A stretch of DNA of 64,000 nt from an uncultured Clostridium sp. (GCA_946498245.1 CAMMNN010000004.1:57324-121323); one strand, 5' to 3'; positions 47,295 through 56,733 are shown, counted from the stretch's first letter. Notes: generated by a model from the sequence alone, not told the origin. Numbers and translations are program-made.

Positions 47295-48790
47295 CGGACA
47301 GACAAAAGGACGAAAGAGTTTCTGATGAGGAATTGAAGCAGGGGGGCAATCTAAAGAAAAAGGTTTTGTCGGGGCTGTTTTGGAAAGCCTTGGAAAACGG
47401 CGGAGTGCAGTTGGTTCAGCTTTTGATTTCCTTAATTCTGGCCCGCTTGCTGGGGCCGGACCGTTACGGAACCATTTCTCTTTTGCTGGTGTTTATCGCC
47501 ATTGCCAATGTGTTTATCCAGACGGGATTTCAGACCTCTTTAATCCAAAAGCAAAAAACCGATGAACTGGACTATTCTTCTGTGTTTTTTCTGAGCCTGG
47601 GAACGGCAGCTGTACTTTACGGCGTAATTTTTCTTTCAGCCCCGGCAGTAGGACGTTTTTACCGGGATCCGGAACTGGGGCCCATGCTGAGAGTTCTGGC
47701 TCTGATGATTTTCTTTGGGGCAGTGGTGTCGGTTCAGACCGCTATTGTGTCCAAAAAGATGGAATTTCGGAAAATGTGCATTGCCAGCCTTCTGGCTGCC
47801 TGCCTCTCAGGGGCGGCAGGAGTGGCGGGAGCCGTAGGAGGTTTAGGAACCTGGGCTTTGGTGGTTCAGCAATTGTCCAATCAGTTTCTTTTGATGGTTT
47901 TTTTGTGGATTCTGGTGGGCTGGCGGCCAAAGGCCGCATTTTCTGTAAAACGGGTAGAAAGCCTTTTCTCTTACGGCTGGAAACTGATGTGCTCTTCCCT
48001 CATCGACACGGTGTACAACAATCTTTATACCATGGTTATCGGGAAGATTTACCAAAAAGACGTGGTAGGATACTATAACCGGGGAAACCAGTTTCCACAG
48101 CTTATTGTCAATAATCTGGCGGCCTCTATCCAGGCGGTAATGCTTCCGGCCTTTGCAGCCAGCCAGGAAGACCGGGAACGAATGAAGGCCATGGTCCGCC
48201 GTTCCATTGTCACTAGCGCTTTTGTGGTATTTCCCATGATGGCGGGCCTGATTGCTGTGGCCAAGCCCCTGATTACGGTAATTTTGACAGAGGCGTGGCT
48301 CCCCTGTGTCCCCTTCCTGCAGATTATGTGCGTGGCCTATGCTATGTGGCCTATCCATGTGGCGAATCTTCAGGCTATAAACGCCATGGGCCGCAGCGAT
48401 ATTTACCTGAAGCTGGAACTGGTAAAAAAGCTTCTGGGACTTTTCGTTCTGGCTGCCAGCGTTCCCCTGGGAATTTACGCAATGGTGTGGATGAAAGCGG
48501 CTACAGATTTTATCGGCACTTTCATTAATGCCTATCCCAATAAGAAGCTTTTGGGATACAGCTTTTCAGAACAGTGGAAAGACGTATTTCCTTCCCTGGT
48601 GCTCTCTGTGATTATGGGAGCCATTGTCTACAGCCTCCAATGGGTAATTTCCAATAACTGGATCCTTCTGGCGGCTCAGGTGGCGGCGGGGGCGGCTATC
48701 TATGGAGGAATGGCCTGGATGTTTAAGCTGGAGAGCTTCCGGTATCTCCTGGAAACGGTGAAAGGTCTGCGTTTTAATGGAAAAAAGTGA
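47291..48790 (+). CDS. Oligosaccharide flippase (Wzx/RfbX, MOP family)
   Basis: 499 residues with 12-14 membrane helices. The N-terminal motif KKKVLSGLFWKALENGGVQL and LILARLLGPDRYGTISLLLV are typical of lipopolysaccharide/teichoic flippases of the Wzx class. The ATG at 47291 overlaps the previous stop and has AAGGAG upstream; a GTG eight codons earlier is less likely. It moves lipid-linked repeat units to the outer face. A second, different flippase is encoded at 50631. Confidence 0.92.
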   Translation: MTDRQKDERVSDEELKQGGNLKKKVLSGLFWKALENGGVQLVQLLISLILARLLGPDRYGTISLLLVFIAIANVFIQTGFQTSLIQKQKTDELDYSSVFFLSLGTAAVLYGVIFLSAPAVGRFYRDPELGPMLRVLALMIFFGAVVSVQTAIVSKKMEFRKMCIASLLAACLSGAAGVAGAVGGLGTWALVVQQLSNQFLLMVFLWILVGWRPKAAFSVKRVESLFSYGWKLMCSSLIDTVYNNLYTMVIGKIYQKDVVGYYNRGNQFPQLIVNNLAASIQAVMLPAFAASQEDRERMKAMVRRSIVTSAFVVFPMMAGLIAVAKPLITVILTEAWLPCVPFLQIMCVAYAMWPIHVANLQAINAMGRSDIYLKLELVKKLLGLFVLAASVPLGIYAMVWMKAATDFIGTFINAYPNKKLLGYSFSEQWKDVFPSLVLSVIMGAIVYSLQWVISNNWILLAAQVAAGAAIYGGMAWMFKLESFRYLLETVKGLRFNGKK

Positions 48791-48806
48791 CGGTTTGTGA
48801 TATGAT
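48778..48806 (+). promoter_or_regulatory. Candidate internal promoter before the ATP-grasp gene
   Basis: TATGAT at 48801-48806 with TGA before it (extended -10) and a weak -35 TGGAAA. It lies in one of the few gaps of the operon (58 bases) and could give extra expression of the second half. Confidence 0.4.
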
Positions 48807-48848
48807 ACTTTTAAAATTGCCTGAAATGGGCTGGAAAAGAGGACAGAA

Positions 48849-49865
48849 GTGGAAAAGGATTTTAATATTTTACTGACCAGCGCAGGCAGGAGAAGCTATC
48901 TGGTGGAATATTTTAAAGAGGCCCTGGAAGGCCGGGGGCTGGTTCACGCAGCCAATAGCGAGGAAAGCACGGCCCTTTTTGCAGCAGATCGCTCTGTCAT
49001 TACGCCTCTGATTTATAATAAAGAGTATATTCCCTTTTTGCTGGATTACTGTCGGGAAAACCGGATTTCCCTGGTGATTTCCCTGTTTGATATTGATCTG
49101 CCGGTGCTGGCAGCCCACAGGAGAGAGTTTGCCGAAATCGGGGCGGCGCTGGCGGTGTCGGATCCGGAAACCGTAGCCGTCTGCAATGATAAATGGAAAA
49201 CCTACTGCTTTTTATCGGAAAAGGGCTTTCCTGTTCCCAAAACCTTTTTGGGACTGCAGGAAGCAAAGGCGGCGGCAAAGAGCGGGACGATTTCCTGGCC
49301 TTTGATGGTAAAGCCCCGTTGGGGCATGGGTTCTCTTTCTATTTTCCAGGCGGATAATGAAGAAGAATTGGACGTTTTTTATAGAAAGGCGCAAGAAGAG
49401 ATCCGGGACAGCTATCTCTGTTATGAGTCCGTTCAGGATGTTTGTTCCTGCGTACTGATTCAGGAAAAGCTGGAAGGGACGGAGTATGGACTGGACGTTA
49501 TTAATGATTTGCAGGGAAACTACTGCAATACCATTGTAAAACGCAAAGGAGCGATGCGTTCCGGCGAAACGGATTGTGCGGAAACGGTAGACAGCCCCGT
49601 ACTCCAGGATTTGGGAAAGCGCCTGGGGAGTCTTTTGCGCCACAGGGGCAATCTGGATACTGATGTTTTTGAGTCCCGGGGGACGTATTATATACTGGAA
49701 CTCAATGCCAGGTTTGGAGGAGGATACCCCTTCAGCCATGCGGCGGGGGTCAATCTGCCCGGAGCCATAATCTGCTGGGCCATGGGCGGCAAAGCGCCGG
49801 AGGAGTGGCTTAGGGCCAGAGCGGGGGTGCGAGCTATGAAGGACATTCGGATTCTGACGCTATAA
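48849..49865 (+). CDS. ATP-grasp enzyme (CarB-like carboxylate-amine ligase)
   Basis: 338 residues. It has an N-terminal Rossmann-like domain (ILLTSAGRRSYLVEYFKEAL), then the ATP-grasp part with WPLMVKPRWGMGSLSI (ATP-binding Lys and loop), LIQEKLEGTEYGLDVI and the metal-binding LELNARFGGGYPFSHAAGV. These enzymes join a carboxylate to an amine using ATP. In a polysaccharide cluster with an aminotransferase, it may attach an amino acid or similar group to a sugar (inference). The start is GTG at 48849; the ribosome site GAGGACAG is moderate. Confidence 0.88.
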   Translation: MEKDFNILLTSAGRRSYLVEYFKEALEGRGLVHAANSEESTALFAADRSVITPLIYNKEYIPFLLDYCRENRISLVISLFDIDLPVLAAHRREFAEIGAALAVSDPETVAVCNDKWKTYCFLSEKGFPVPKTFLGLQEAKAAAKSGTISWPLMVKPRWGMGSLSIFQADNEEELDVFYRKAQEEIRDSYLCYESVQDVCSCVLIQEKLEGTEYGLDVINDLQGNYCNTIVKRKGAMRSGETDCAETVDSPVLQDLGKRLGSLLRHRGNLDTDVFESRGTYYILELNARFGGGYPFSHAAGVNLPGAIICWAMGGKAPEEWLRARAGVRAMKDIRILTL

Positions 49866-49888
49866 GCCCATACAGGAAGGAAAAGTCT

Positions 49889-50575
49889 ATGCAGGATATA
49901 TTATTAGTGATTCCGTCCTATAATGAGGAGAAGAACATTGAAACCGTAGTGGGAGAGCTGGAAAGAGACTTTCCCCAATTGGATTATATTGTGGTCAATG
50001 ATGGTTCTACGGACCGGACTGCGGAAATCTGTCGCCGGAAAGGGTACCGCCTTTTGGATTTGCCGGTGAATCTGGGTCTGGCCGGCTGTTTTCAGGCCGG
50101 CATGAAATACGCCTTCCAAAAGGGCTACCGCTATGCCATTCAGTTTGACGGAGACGGACAGCACAGGCCGGAATATATTGAGGCCATGCGGAAAAAAATG
50201 GACGAGGGATACGACATTGTCATAGGTTCCCGGTTTGTGGAACGGCCCAAAAATTTTTCTCCGCGAATGGTGGGAAGCCGCATGATTGCGGCGGCTATCC
50301 GTTTGACTACGGGAACGAAATTAGCGGATCCTACTTCCGGCATGAGAATGTTTAACCGGGAAATGATCCAGGAATTTGCCCTCCGCCTGAATTACGGCCC
50401 GGAGCCGGATACGGTGTCCTTTCTGATAAAACAGGGGGCCAGAGTGGCTGAAGTACAGGTGGAAATCTCGGAACGGCTGGCAGGAGAAAGCTATTTAAAG
50501 CCTATTGTGGCGGCAAAGTATATGGTTCGTATGCTGCTTTCTATTTTGGTCATTCAGAATTTCCGGAAGCGGTAG
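49889..50575 (+). CDS. Glycosyltransferase family 2, dolichol-phosphate-mannose-synthase-like
   Basis: 228 residues, compact. LLVIPSYNEEKNIETVVGEL, YIVVNDGSTDRTAEICRRKG and the metal site QFDGDGQHRPEY are typical of DPM1/GtrB-like enzymes that load a sugar on polyprenyl phosphate. SRMIAAAIRLTTGTKLADPT fits as well. Such enzymes often pair with DUF2304 proteins, one of which lies at 52900. AGGAAGGAAAAG precedes the ATG. Confidence 0.92.
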   Translation: MQDILLVIPSYNEEKNIETVVGELERDFPQLDYIVVNDGSTDRTAEICRRKGYRLLDLPVNLGLAGCFQAGMKYAFQKGYRYAIQFDGDGQHRPEYIEAMRKKMDEGYDIVIGSRFVERPKNFSPRMVGSRMIAAAIRLTTGTKLADPTSGMRMFNREMIQEFALRLNYGPEPDTVSFLIKQGARVAEVQVEISERLAGESYLKPIVAAKYMVRMLLSILVIQNFRKR

Positions 50576-50630
50576 CGTATTGCGCCGTATTTGGTAACGC
50601 TGCCTGCAAATAAGAAAAGAGGAATATGCC

Positions 50631-51947
50631 ATGCTGAAACGAATTTCAGATTTCCTGATAGAATCAGAGGGGCCCGCAGAGAAAAAGAATGTGGCCTGGA
50701 ACATGGCCGGGAGCCTTTGCTACGCCTTGGCCAGCATTGTGCTTTCTTTTTTGGCCATGCGGATGCTGGGAGATGATTTGGGGGGAATCTTTGCCTTTGG
50801 GTTCAGTACCTTTGGCCAGCAAATGTTTACTGTAGCATACTATGGGATTCGCCCCTTTCAGATTACAGACGGCACGGGGGAGTACACCTTTGGAGACTAT
50901 TTGGGTCACCGCATCCTTACGTCCGGGCTGGCGATACTGGCCGCTGTCCTTTATCTTGCCGGGACGGTTTTGGTAGGAACCTATTCCCCGGCAAAAGCGG
51001 GGGCGGTTTTTCTTTTGGCCCTGTATAAGATTATTGACGGCTTTGCAGACGTTTATGAGTCGGAGTTTCAGCGCCAGGGAAGTCTGTATCTGACGGGAAA
51101 ATCCAATACCTTCCGGACGATTCTGTCTGTAGGTGTTTTTACGGCGGTACTGGTCGTCGGCAAAAGTTTCATGGACGGAGAGGCCGTTTTGCTGGCCGCC
51201 TGCTTCGGGGCGGCGGCGGCTCAGATTCTAGGGGTGGTTCTCTTTAATCTGTCTGTAATCGGAAGACTTCCGGGAATCGTATGGAAGAGACATCCGGAAA
51301 AGATAAAAAAGCTGTTTCAAAATACAACGCTTTTATTTGTATCGGTTTTTTTGGATTTCTATATTTTTTCTGCGGCCAAATACGCCATCGACGGCCACGT
51401 AAGTGATGCGGCAAGCGGGTATTTCAATCTGATCTTTATGCCTACTTCAGTGATTTATCTGGTGGCCAATTTCGTAATCCGGCCCTTTTTAACCCGTCTG
51501 ACTGTGCTGTGGACGGAAAGGCAGCTTCCGGCATTCCGGAAGCTTTTGGGGAAGATTGCGGCCATTATCCTGGGTCTGACAGTCCTGGCTGTGGGCGCTG
51601 CGGCGCTGCTGGGAAAGTGGGTTCTGAGAATTATGGAGCTGATATTGGGAGCCGGATATGAAGGGACCCTGACCTCCTGCCACGGGGCCTTTGTGCTGAT
51701 TGTTTTGGGAGGCGGCTTTTACGCTTTAGGAAATCTCATGTATTACGCTCTGGTAATTATGCGCTGCCAGAAGCGGATTTTTACCGTATATGGAATTACG
51801 GCGGCTCTGGCCGTTTTTCTGGCCCCGGCCATGGTAGTGCGCTGGGAGATCCTGGGGGCGGCGGGGGCCTATCTGTGCTTTATGGCTTTGCTGATGGCAG
51901 GCTTTACCATTCACGGAGTTTGGGTATACTGGAGAGAAAAGAGGTGA
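50631..51947 (+). CDS. Second polysaccharide flippase-like membrane protein
   Basis: 438 residues with about 12 membrane helices and a short soluble N-terminus. The organisation (NMAGSLCYALASIVLSFLAM; LGDDLGGIFAFGFSTFGQQM) fits the MOP superfamily, but similarity to the flippase at 47291 is low. It may serve a second lipid-linked product or a side-branch unit. Ribosome site AAGAGGAA. It is followed within nine bases by a GT2 gene. Confidence 0.85.
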   Translation: MLKRISDFLIESEGPAEKKNVAWNMAGSLCYALASIVLSFLAMRMLGDDLGGIFAFGFSTFGQQMFTVAYYGIRPFQITDGTGEYTFGDYLGHRILTSGLAILAAVLYLAGTVLVGTYSPAKAGAVFLLALYKIIDGFADVYESEFQRQGSLYLTGKSNTFRTILSVGVFTAVLVVGKSFMDGEAVLLAACFGAAAAQILGVVLFNLSVIGRLPGIVWKRHPEKIKKLFQNTTLLFVSVFLDFYIFSAAKYAIDGHVSDAASGYFNLIFMPTSVIYLVANFVIRPFLTRLTVLWTERQLPAFRKLLGKIAAIILGLTVLAVGAAALLGKWVLRIMELILGAGYEGTLTSCHGAFVLIVLGGGFYALGNLMYYALVIMRCQKRIFTVYGITAALAVFLAPAMVVRWEILGAAGAYLCFMALLMAGFTIHGVWVYWREKR

Positions 51948-51955
51948 GTCGGGGA

Positions 51956-52903
51956 ATGCTAGTGGATGTCATTATCCCTGCTTATAAACCGGGCGAAAAA
52001 TTCCGGAAGCTGCTTACTATGCTGGCGGCCCAGTCTTATCCGGTTCACAAAGTAATTGTGATTAATACGGAGAAGGAATACTGGAACAGCGGGGAATTTG
52101 AGAATATCGTGGATATGGAAGTACACCATATCACAAAGCAGGAGTTTGATCACGGGGCCACCAGGCACATGGCTATGGAGCTTTCCAGGGCGGATGCGGC
52201 GGTCTGCATGACCGACGACGCGGTTCCGGCCAACGAAAAGCTGATAGAATCTCTGGTAACGGCCCTGAATCAGAAAGGACCGGAAGGGGAAACCGTTATA
52301 GCGGCTTACGCCCGCCAGCTTCCGGATAAAAGCTGCGGTTTTGTGGAGGCCTATACCAGAGCCTTTAATTATCCGTCTGAGAGCCAGATCAAGACCAAAA
52401 AGGATCTGGGGGAGCTGGGAATTAAGACGTATTTTGCTTCTAACGTATGCTGCGCTTACCGGAGAGAGTTGTATCTGGCCAGAGGCGGCTTTATCCGGAG
52501 AGCTATATTCAATGAAGATATGATTTTTGCAGGGCAGGCTATTCAAGCGGGGTACGCAGTGGCCTATGCCGCAGACGCTTTGGTGGTGCATTCCCATAAT
52601 TACACCTATCTCCAGCAGTTTCGGAGAAACTTTGATTTAGCCGTATCCCAGACGGATCATCCGGAGGTCTTTGCCGGGGTTCCCTCTGAGAGCGAGGGGA
52701 TCCGCCTGGTAAAAAAATCGGCTGCATTTCTGATAAAGTCAGGAAAGGCTTGGCTGCTTCCCGATTTGGTGCTAAAAAGCGGTTTTAAGTACATGGGCTA
52801 CCGGCTGGGAAAGATGTACCGGCGGCTGCCCCAAAAAGCAATCCTTTTTTGTACCATGAACCGCAGTTATTGGGAAAAAGAGGAAAGGAGTAAGAGCCTA
52901 TGA
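51956..52903 (+). CDS. Glycosyltransferase family 2, rhamnosyltransferase-like
   Basis: 315 residues from the ATG at 51956; a longer frame from 51875 lies inside the flippase gene. The start VDVIIPAYKPGEKFRKLLTM and the HGATRHMAM segment (compare DHGGTRN in rhamnosyltransferases) with MTDDAVPANEKLI fit enzymes that use dTDP-rhamnose. YFASNVCCAYRRELY and FNEDMIFAGQAIQAGY complete the catalytic domain. RmlC at 55286 supports rhamnose as donor. The stop overlaps the DUF2304 start. Confidence 0.87.
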   Translation: MLVDVIIPAYKPGEKFRKLLTMLAAQSYPVHKVIVINTEKEYWNSGEFENIVDMEVHHITKQEFDHGATRHMAMELSRADAAVCMTDDAVPANEKLIESLVTALNQKGPEGETVIAAYARQLPDKSCGFVEAYTRAFNYPSESQIKTKKDLGELGIKTYFASNVCCAYRRELYLARGGFIRRAIFNEDMIFAGQAIQAGYAVAYAADALVVHSHNYTYLQQFRRNFDLAVSQTDHPEVFAGVPSESEGIRLVKKSAAFLIKSGKAWLLPDLVLKSGFKYMGYRLGKMYRRLPQKAILFCTMNRSYWEKEERSKSL

Positions 52904-53295
52904 TGACAATGATGCTCAGGTGCCTGCTGATCGTGGTGTCTGTGTTTACCCTGGTTATGATGGCAAGAAAAATCCGTCAGGCAAAGGTACAGATAGAGGA
53001 TTCTATTTTCTGGCTTCTGCTGTCCCTCCTTCTGGTCATATTCAGTCTCTTCCCGAAGGTGGCGGATGGGCTGGCGGCCTTGCTAGGAATTTATTCTACG
53101 GCAAACTTTCTCTTCCTTTTTACGATTTTTCTGCTTCTGGTGAAGCTGTTTTCTATGAGCCTCCGGATTTCCCAACTGGAAACCAAATTAAAGGAGCTGG
53201 TACAGAAATCGGCGCTGGACCAATTGGAAAGGGAAGAAGGCTGTAAAGAAAATGGAAACAGGTATGAAGAATCATTCAAAAACGGAAAAGAATAA
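52900..53295 (+). CDS. DUF2304 membrane protein
   Basis: 131 residues with three hydrophobic helices (about 1-22, 33-50, 63-87) and a C-terminal coiled coil (ISQLETKLKELVQKSALDQL). DUF2304 proteins are small partners of DPM1-like glycosyltransferases. The four-base overlap with the preceding GT2 and the overlap with the next gene show tight coupling. The exact role is unknown. Confidence 0.85.
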   Translation: MMTMMLRCLLIVVSVFTLVMMARKIRQAKVQIEDSIFWLLLSLLLVIFSLFPKVADGLAALLGIYSTANFLFLFTIFLLLVKLFSMSLRISQLETKLKELVQKSALDQLEREEGCKENGNRYEESFKNGKE

Positions 53296-55264
53296 GAAAA
53301 AAATCAAAAAACCGGTATGGGACAGGAACTTTCTCCTGAGATGTCTGGCGGCTGTCCTTTTGGTCTTAACGGCAGGAATTATCTGCGAATACGCCTGCAA
53401 TATGAAAGTCATGTCTCTGCCGAGACAGCAGAGAGGCGTTTTTCCTGTAGCGGAAGGCGCCGTCCGGGCAGAAGGATTTACAAAAACGGAAGACGGCTGG
53501 AAACTAACGGAAGACAAAGGAATCCTGACAGTGGAGCTGGGCGGCTGGTATATTGACAAACTGGCTTATAGCTATGATTACCACCACCTTCTGAATGCGA
53601 AAGCTTACGTCTGTTATTACAATGAATACGGAGAAGCAGATCCGGAGCAGGATCTGATTATAGAGGATCGAAACAGCAGGCTGGTGCAGACCTCCTATTT
53701 AAACATCGGTAAGAAAACGGATCATGTCCAACTGGTAATAGAACGGGACAAGCTGGGAGAAAGCGGGAGCAGAGAGGCGGCCGCTGAAGAACCTTTAACC
53801 ATCACAGGCTTTGAGATCCGGAATGTAACGGCGATTCACTGGATTCGGTTGGGCTTTTTCTGGATTATCTTTGGCCTGGGGGCCTTTTTCTGGATATTCA
53901 GGAAGACCGTAGGAAAAAGGCCGGAGATAGGGTTTGCCGCCGTTTGCCTCAGCGTGGGAGTTTTGATGGTGGCGGCCCTTCCTGCAACGAAAGTAGGCTA
54001 TGATGAGGAAACGCATTTTATGCGGGCTATGGATCTGGCCAGTTTCCCCTGGGGAATGAATGTCAGTCCTGCCGTGTGGAACAAAATGATCCCCAGTCTG
54101 GACGACTGGCCTGAAAATCAGCCTGGAAGCAGGGAAGAAGAGAGACAGATAGAAACCCGTTTAAATGCGGAAGGGGATTACAAAAACGGAACCATTCATC
54201 CCGACGTTACCGTGCCGGCCGGATCGGTGCCGGCCTATCTGGGACAGGCAATCCTGCTAAAAGCCGGGAAGGGCCTGGGGCTGCCCTTCGCAGATCTCCT
54301 GCGGCTGGGCCGGCTGGGAAATCTTTTGGTCTACACTGCGATTATGTTTTTTGCCATAAAAAAGACGCCTGTGGGAAAGGTGGTTATGACAGTAATCGCC
54401 CTGCTGCCTACATCGATTTTTATGGCCTGCGTTTACGGATACGATTCCTCCGTAACGGCCTGGATCTATTTGTCAGGGGCATATATACTGAAAGAAATTC
54501 TGACGCCGGAAGAGAAGATTTCCTGGAAGAGTTACTGGATTATTCTCATTACCTTTGTCCTGGGCTGTGGGGCCAAAGCCGTTTACGCCCCCATGATCCT
54601 GATAGGCCTCCTTCTGCCAAAATCCAAATTCCGCGATAAAAAGCAGATGGCAGCCATGCGCCTGGGATTTGTCCTGGTTTTGCTGGGACTGCTGGCAACC
54701 TTTGTACTGCCCGTTCTCATTGCGCCGAAGGAAACGGGAGACATCAGAGGCGGGGCTACCAGCGAAGTAGGGCAGATGGCTTACGTTTTGGGCCACCCCC
54801 TGGCTTATCTGGTGATCCTGACTAAAAATATCCTGGGGCAGTTGCCGGAGTTTGCCTTTGGCAAGGACATTTTCTCTGTCCAGGGCCATCTGGCGGCAGG
54901 AAGCTTTACCTGGCTGTCTGCAATTCTGGCCGTCTATACTGTTGTGACAGATACCCGCTCCACAGCCCCGGCAAGTCTTTCCGGCAGGCAGAAAATATGG
55001 ATTTTCGTGACTCTGGCGGCGTCGGTGGCCCTGGTATGGACGTCCATGTACATTGCTTACACTGTCCCAGGGTCTTTGGTAATCGCCGGAGTTCAGGGCC
55101 GCTACTATCTGCCGGTACTGTTTTTGTTTTATATGCTGTTTAATTCCCGCGCTGTCATTGCGCGAATGGAAAATGTGTGGTATCATACGGGAGTACTGGC
55201 AGCTTCCGCTTTTGTACTGCTGGCTACAATGTGGCAGACGGTGATTGTGCCGTGCTGCCTGTAA
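53252..55264 (+). CDS. DUF2142 multi-pass membrane protein, possible GT-C glycosyltransferase
   Basis: 670 residues. A basic N-terminus and one helix (about 27-45) are followed by a luminal domain (about 50-200) and then about ten helices. The family stretch GYDEETHFMRAMDLASFPWG, with an acidic pair in the first large loop, is typical of DUF2142 and resembles GT-C enzymes that use polyprenyl-linked sugars. It may be the polymerase or a modifying transferase of the cluster. An ATG at 53264 is an alternative start; both begin inside DUF2304. Function inferred. Confidence 0.83.
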   Translation: METGMKNHSKTEKNKKKIKKPVWDRNFLLRCLAAVLLVLTAGIICEYACNMKVMSLPRQQRGVFPVAEGAVRAEGFTKTEDGWKLTEDKGILTVELGGWYIDKLAYSYDYHHLLNAKAYVCYYNEYGEADPEQDLIIEDRNSRLVQTSYLNIGKKTDHVQLVIERDKLGESGSREAAAEEPLTITGFEIRNVTAIHWIRLGFFWIIFGLGAFFWIFRKTVGKRPEIGFAAVCLSVGVLMVAALPATKVGYDEETHFMRAMDLASFPWGMNVSPAVWNKMIPSLDDWPENQPGSREEERQIETRLNAEGDYKNGTIHPDVTVPAGSVPAYLGQAILLKAGKGLGLPFADLLRLGRLGNLLVYTAIMFFAIKKTPVGKVVMTVIALLPTSIFMACVYGYDSSVTAWIYLSGAYILKEILTPEEKISWKSYWIILITFVLGCGAKAVYAPMILIGLLLPKSKFRDKKQMAAMRLGFVLVLLGLLATFVLPVLIAPKETGDIRGGATSEVGQMAYVLGHPLAYLVILTKNILGQLPEFAFGKDIFSVQGHLAAGSFTWLSAILAVYTVVTDTRSTAPASLSGRQKIWIFVTLAASVALVWTSMYIAYTVPGSLVIAGVQGRYYLPVLFLFYMLFNSRAVIARMENVWYHTGVLAASAFVLLATMWQTVIVPCCL

Positions 55265-55285
55265 TGAAGAAGGAGAAAGAAAGTC

Positions 55286-55840
55286 ATGGGAAAGATTAAA
55301 GTGACGCCGTGTGGAATTAAGGGACTGTATGTAATTGAACCCACGGTATTTAAAGACGAGAGAGGTTATTTTGTAGAAACCTATAATCAGAATGATTTTA
55401 AAGAGGCAGGTCTGGATATGGTGTTCGTCCAGGACAACCAGTCCATGTCCGTAAAAGGCGTTCTGAGAGGCCTCCACTACCAAAAACAGTATCCTCAGGG
55501 AAAGCTGGTGCGCGTGCTGCGTGGAAAGGTGTTTGACGTAGCGGTGGATCTGAGAAGCGGCTCTGAGACTTATGGAAAATGGTTCGGAGTAGAGCTTTCC
55601 GCCGAAAATAAAAAGCAGTTCTACATTTCAGAAGGCTTCGCCCACGGCTTTTTGGTGCTTTCTGACGAGGCGGAGTTTGCCTATAAATGCACGGATTTTT
55701 ATCACCCGGGCGACGAAGGCGGGCTGGCCTGGAACGATCCGGAAATTGGCGTAGAGTGGCCGATTCCGGAAGGCATGAAGCTGATAATTTCCGAAAAGGA
55801 TCAGAAGTGGGGCGGCTTCCAGGACACCTTTAAATTTTAA
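55286..55840 (+). CDS. rfbC: dTDP-4-dehydrorhamnose 3,5-epimerase
   Basis: 184-residue cupin that makes dTDP-4-dehydro-L-rhamnose. GVLRGLHYQKQYPQGKLVRV, VFDVAVDLRSGSETYGKW and FAHGFLVLSD are the family marks, including the catalytic His in GLHYQ. AAGGAGAAAG precedes the ATG, 22 bases after DUF2142. The partner genes rfbA, rfbB and rfbD are not in the window, so they must lie elsewhere. Confidence 0.96.
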   Translation: MGKIKVTPCGIKGLYVIEPTVFKDERGYFVETYNQNDFKEAGLDMVFVQDNQSMSVKGVLRGLHYQKQYPQGKLVRVLRGKVFDVAVDLRSGSETYGKWFGVELSAENKKQFYISEGFAHGFLVLSDEAEFAYKCTDFYHPGDEGGLAWNDPEIGVEWPIPEGMKLIISEKDQKWGGFQDTFKF

Positions 55841-55857
55841 AGGAAAGGAAGCAGGAT

Positions 55858-56673
55858 ATGAACTACGTCCTTTCTCTCATAAAAGAGATGATAAAAAAGA
55901 GAAAGCTGGTGTGGGAGCTTTCCAAGGCAGATTTTAAAAAGCGGTTTGTAGGCTCCTATTTCGGGGTTGTGTGGATGCTGATCCAGCCCATTGTTACGGT
56001 GCTGATTTACTGGTTTATCTTTGGGCCTTTCGGCTTTAAAAGCGCCCCTCCCGTGCCGGATTCTTCGTATGTGGAATGGCTGGTACCGGGCATCGCCCCC
56101 TGGTTCTTTTTCAGCGAAGCCCTGAACACAGGAACCAACTGCCTCCAGGAATATAATTATCTGGTAAAGAAAGTGGTATTTCAGGTAGAAATTCTGCCGC
56201 TTTTGAAGGTGATTTCCAGCCTGTTCGTCCACTGCTTTTTCATAATCATTATGTTTGCCATGTTTCTGGTAGGGGGAAATGCCCCCAAAGCCACCTGGAT
56301 TCAGGTAATTTACTATGCCTTTGCGGCAGGAGCCCTGTCTTTGGCCCTTTCCTATTTTACCAGCGCAGTTACGGTATTCTTTAAGGATATGACTCAGATC
56401 GTGGGGATCTGCCTGCAGTTTGGAATGTGGCTGGTACCCATTATGTGGTCGGTTTCCATGTTCCCCAGCGCTCCAGCCTGGATGGAACAGGTATTAAAAA
56501 TCAATCCGGTTTACTACATTGTAACGGGATACCGGGACAGCCTTCTTACAGGCAACTGGTTTTGGGAGCGCCCGACTTTGACGCTGTATTTTTGGGTCGT
56601 CACGGTTTTGCTCATGCTCCTTGGGCTAAAGGTCTTTAAAAGGCTTCGCCCCCATTTTTCAGATGTATTATAA
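55858..56673 (+). CDS. ABC-2 type polysaccharide export permease (Wzm/TagG type)
   Basis: 271 residues with about six helices. The soluble start (WELSKADFKKRFVGSYFGVV, then WMLIQPIVTVLIYWFIFGP) and YNYLVKKVVFQVEILPLLKV are typical of polysaccharide exporters of the Wzm/TagG class. The ATPase partner (Wzt/TagH) normally follows directly, but here a terminator comes next and then an unrelated gene. The ATPase may be encoded elsewhere, or the cluster lost its end. Start after AAAGGAAAGGAAGC, 18 bases behind rfbC. Confidence 0.92.
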   Translation: MNYVLSLIKEMIKKRKLVWELSKADFKKRFVGSYFGVVWMLIQPIVTVLIYWFIFGPFGFKSAPPVPDSSYVEWLVPGIAPWFFFSEALNTGTNCLQEYNYLVKKVVFQVEILPLLKVISSLFVHCFFIIIMFAMFLVGGNAPKATWIQVIYYAFAAGALSLALSYFTSAVTVFFKDMTQIVGICLQFGMWLVPIMWSVSMFPSAPAWMEQVLKINPVYYIVTGYRDSLLTGNWFWERPTLTLYFWVVTVLLMLLGLKVFKRLRPHFSDVL

Positions 56674-56686
56674 TAGACGGGAAATC

Positions 56687-56733
56687 AAACCCCGGCTGCA
56701 GGACGCGGAATCCGTGTCAGGCGGCCGGGGTTT
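56687..56733 (+). terminator. Terminator of the polysaccharide operon
   Basis: AAACCCCGGC pairs perfectly with GCCGGGGTTT; the 27-base loop contains a further small hairpin (GACGCGGAATCCGTGTC). The T run is short. It lies 14 bases after the permease stop. Confidence 0.8.

Noticed and set aside
54473..55483. Minus-strand open frame of 336 codons opposite the DUF2142 gene and rfbC
   Set aside because: It spans two clear plus-strand genes, is His/Gln rich and has no domain; an antisense artefact.
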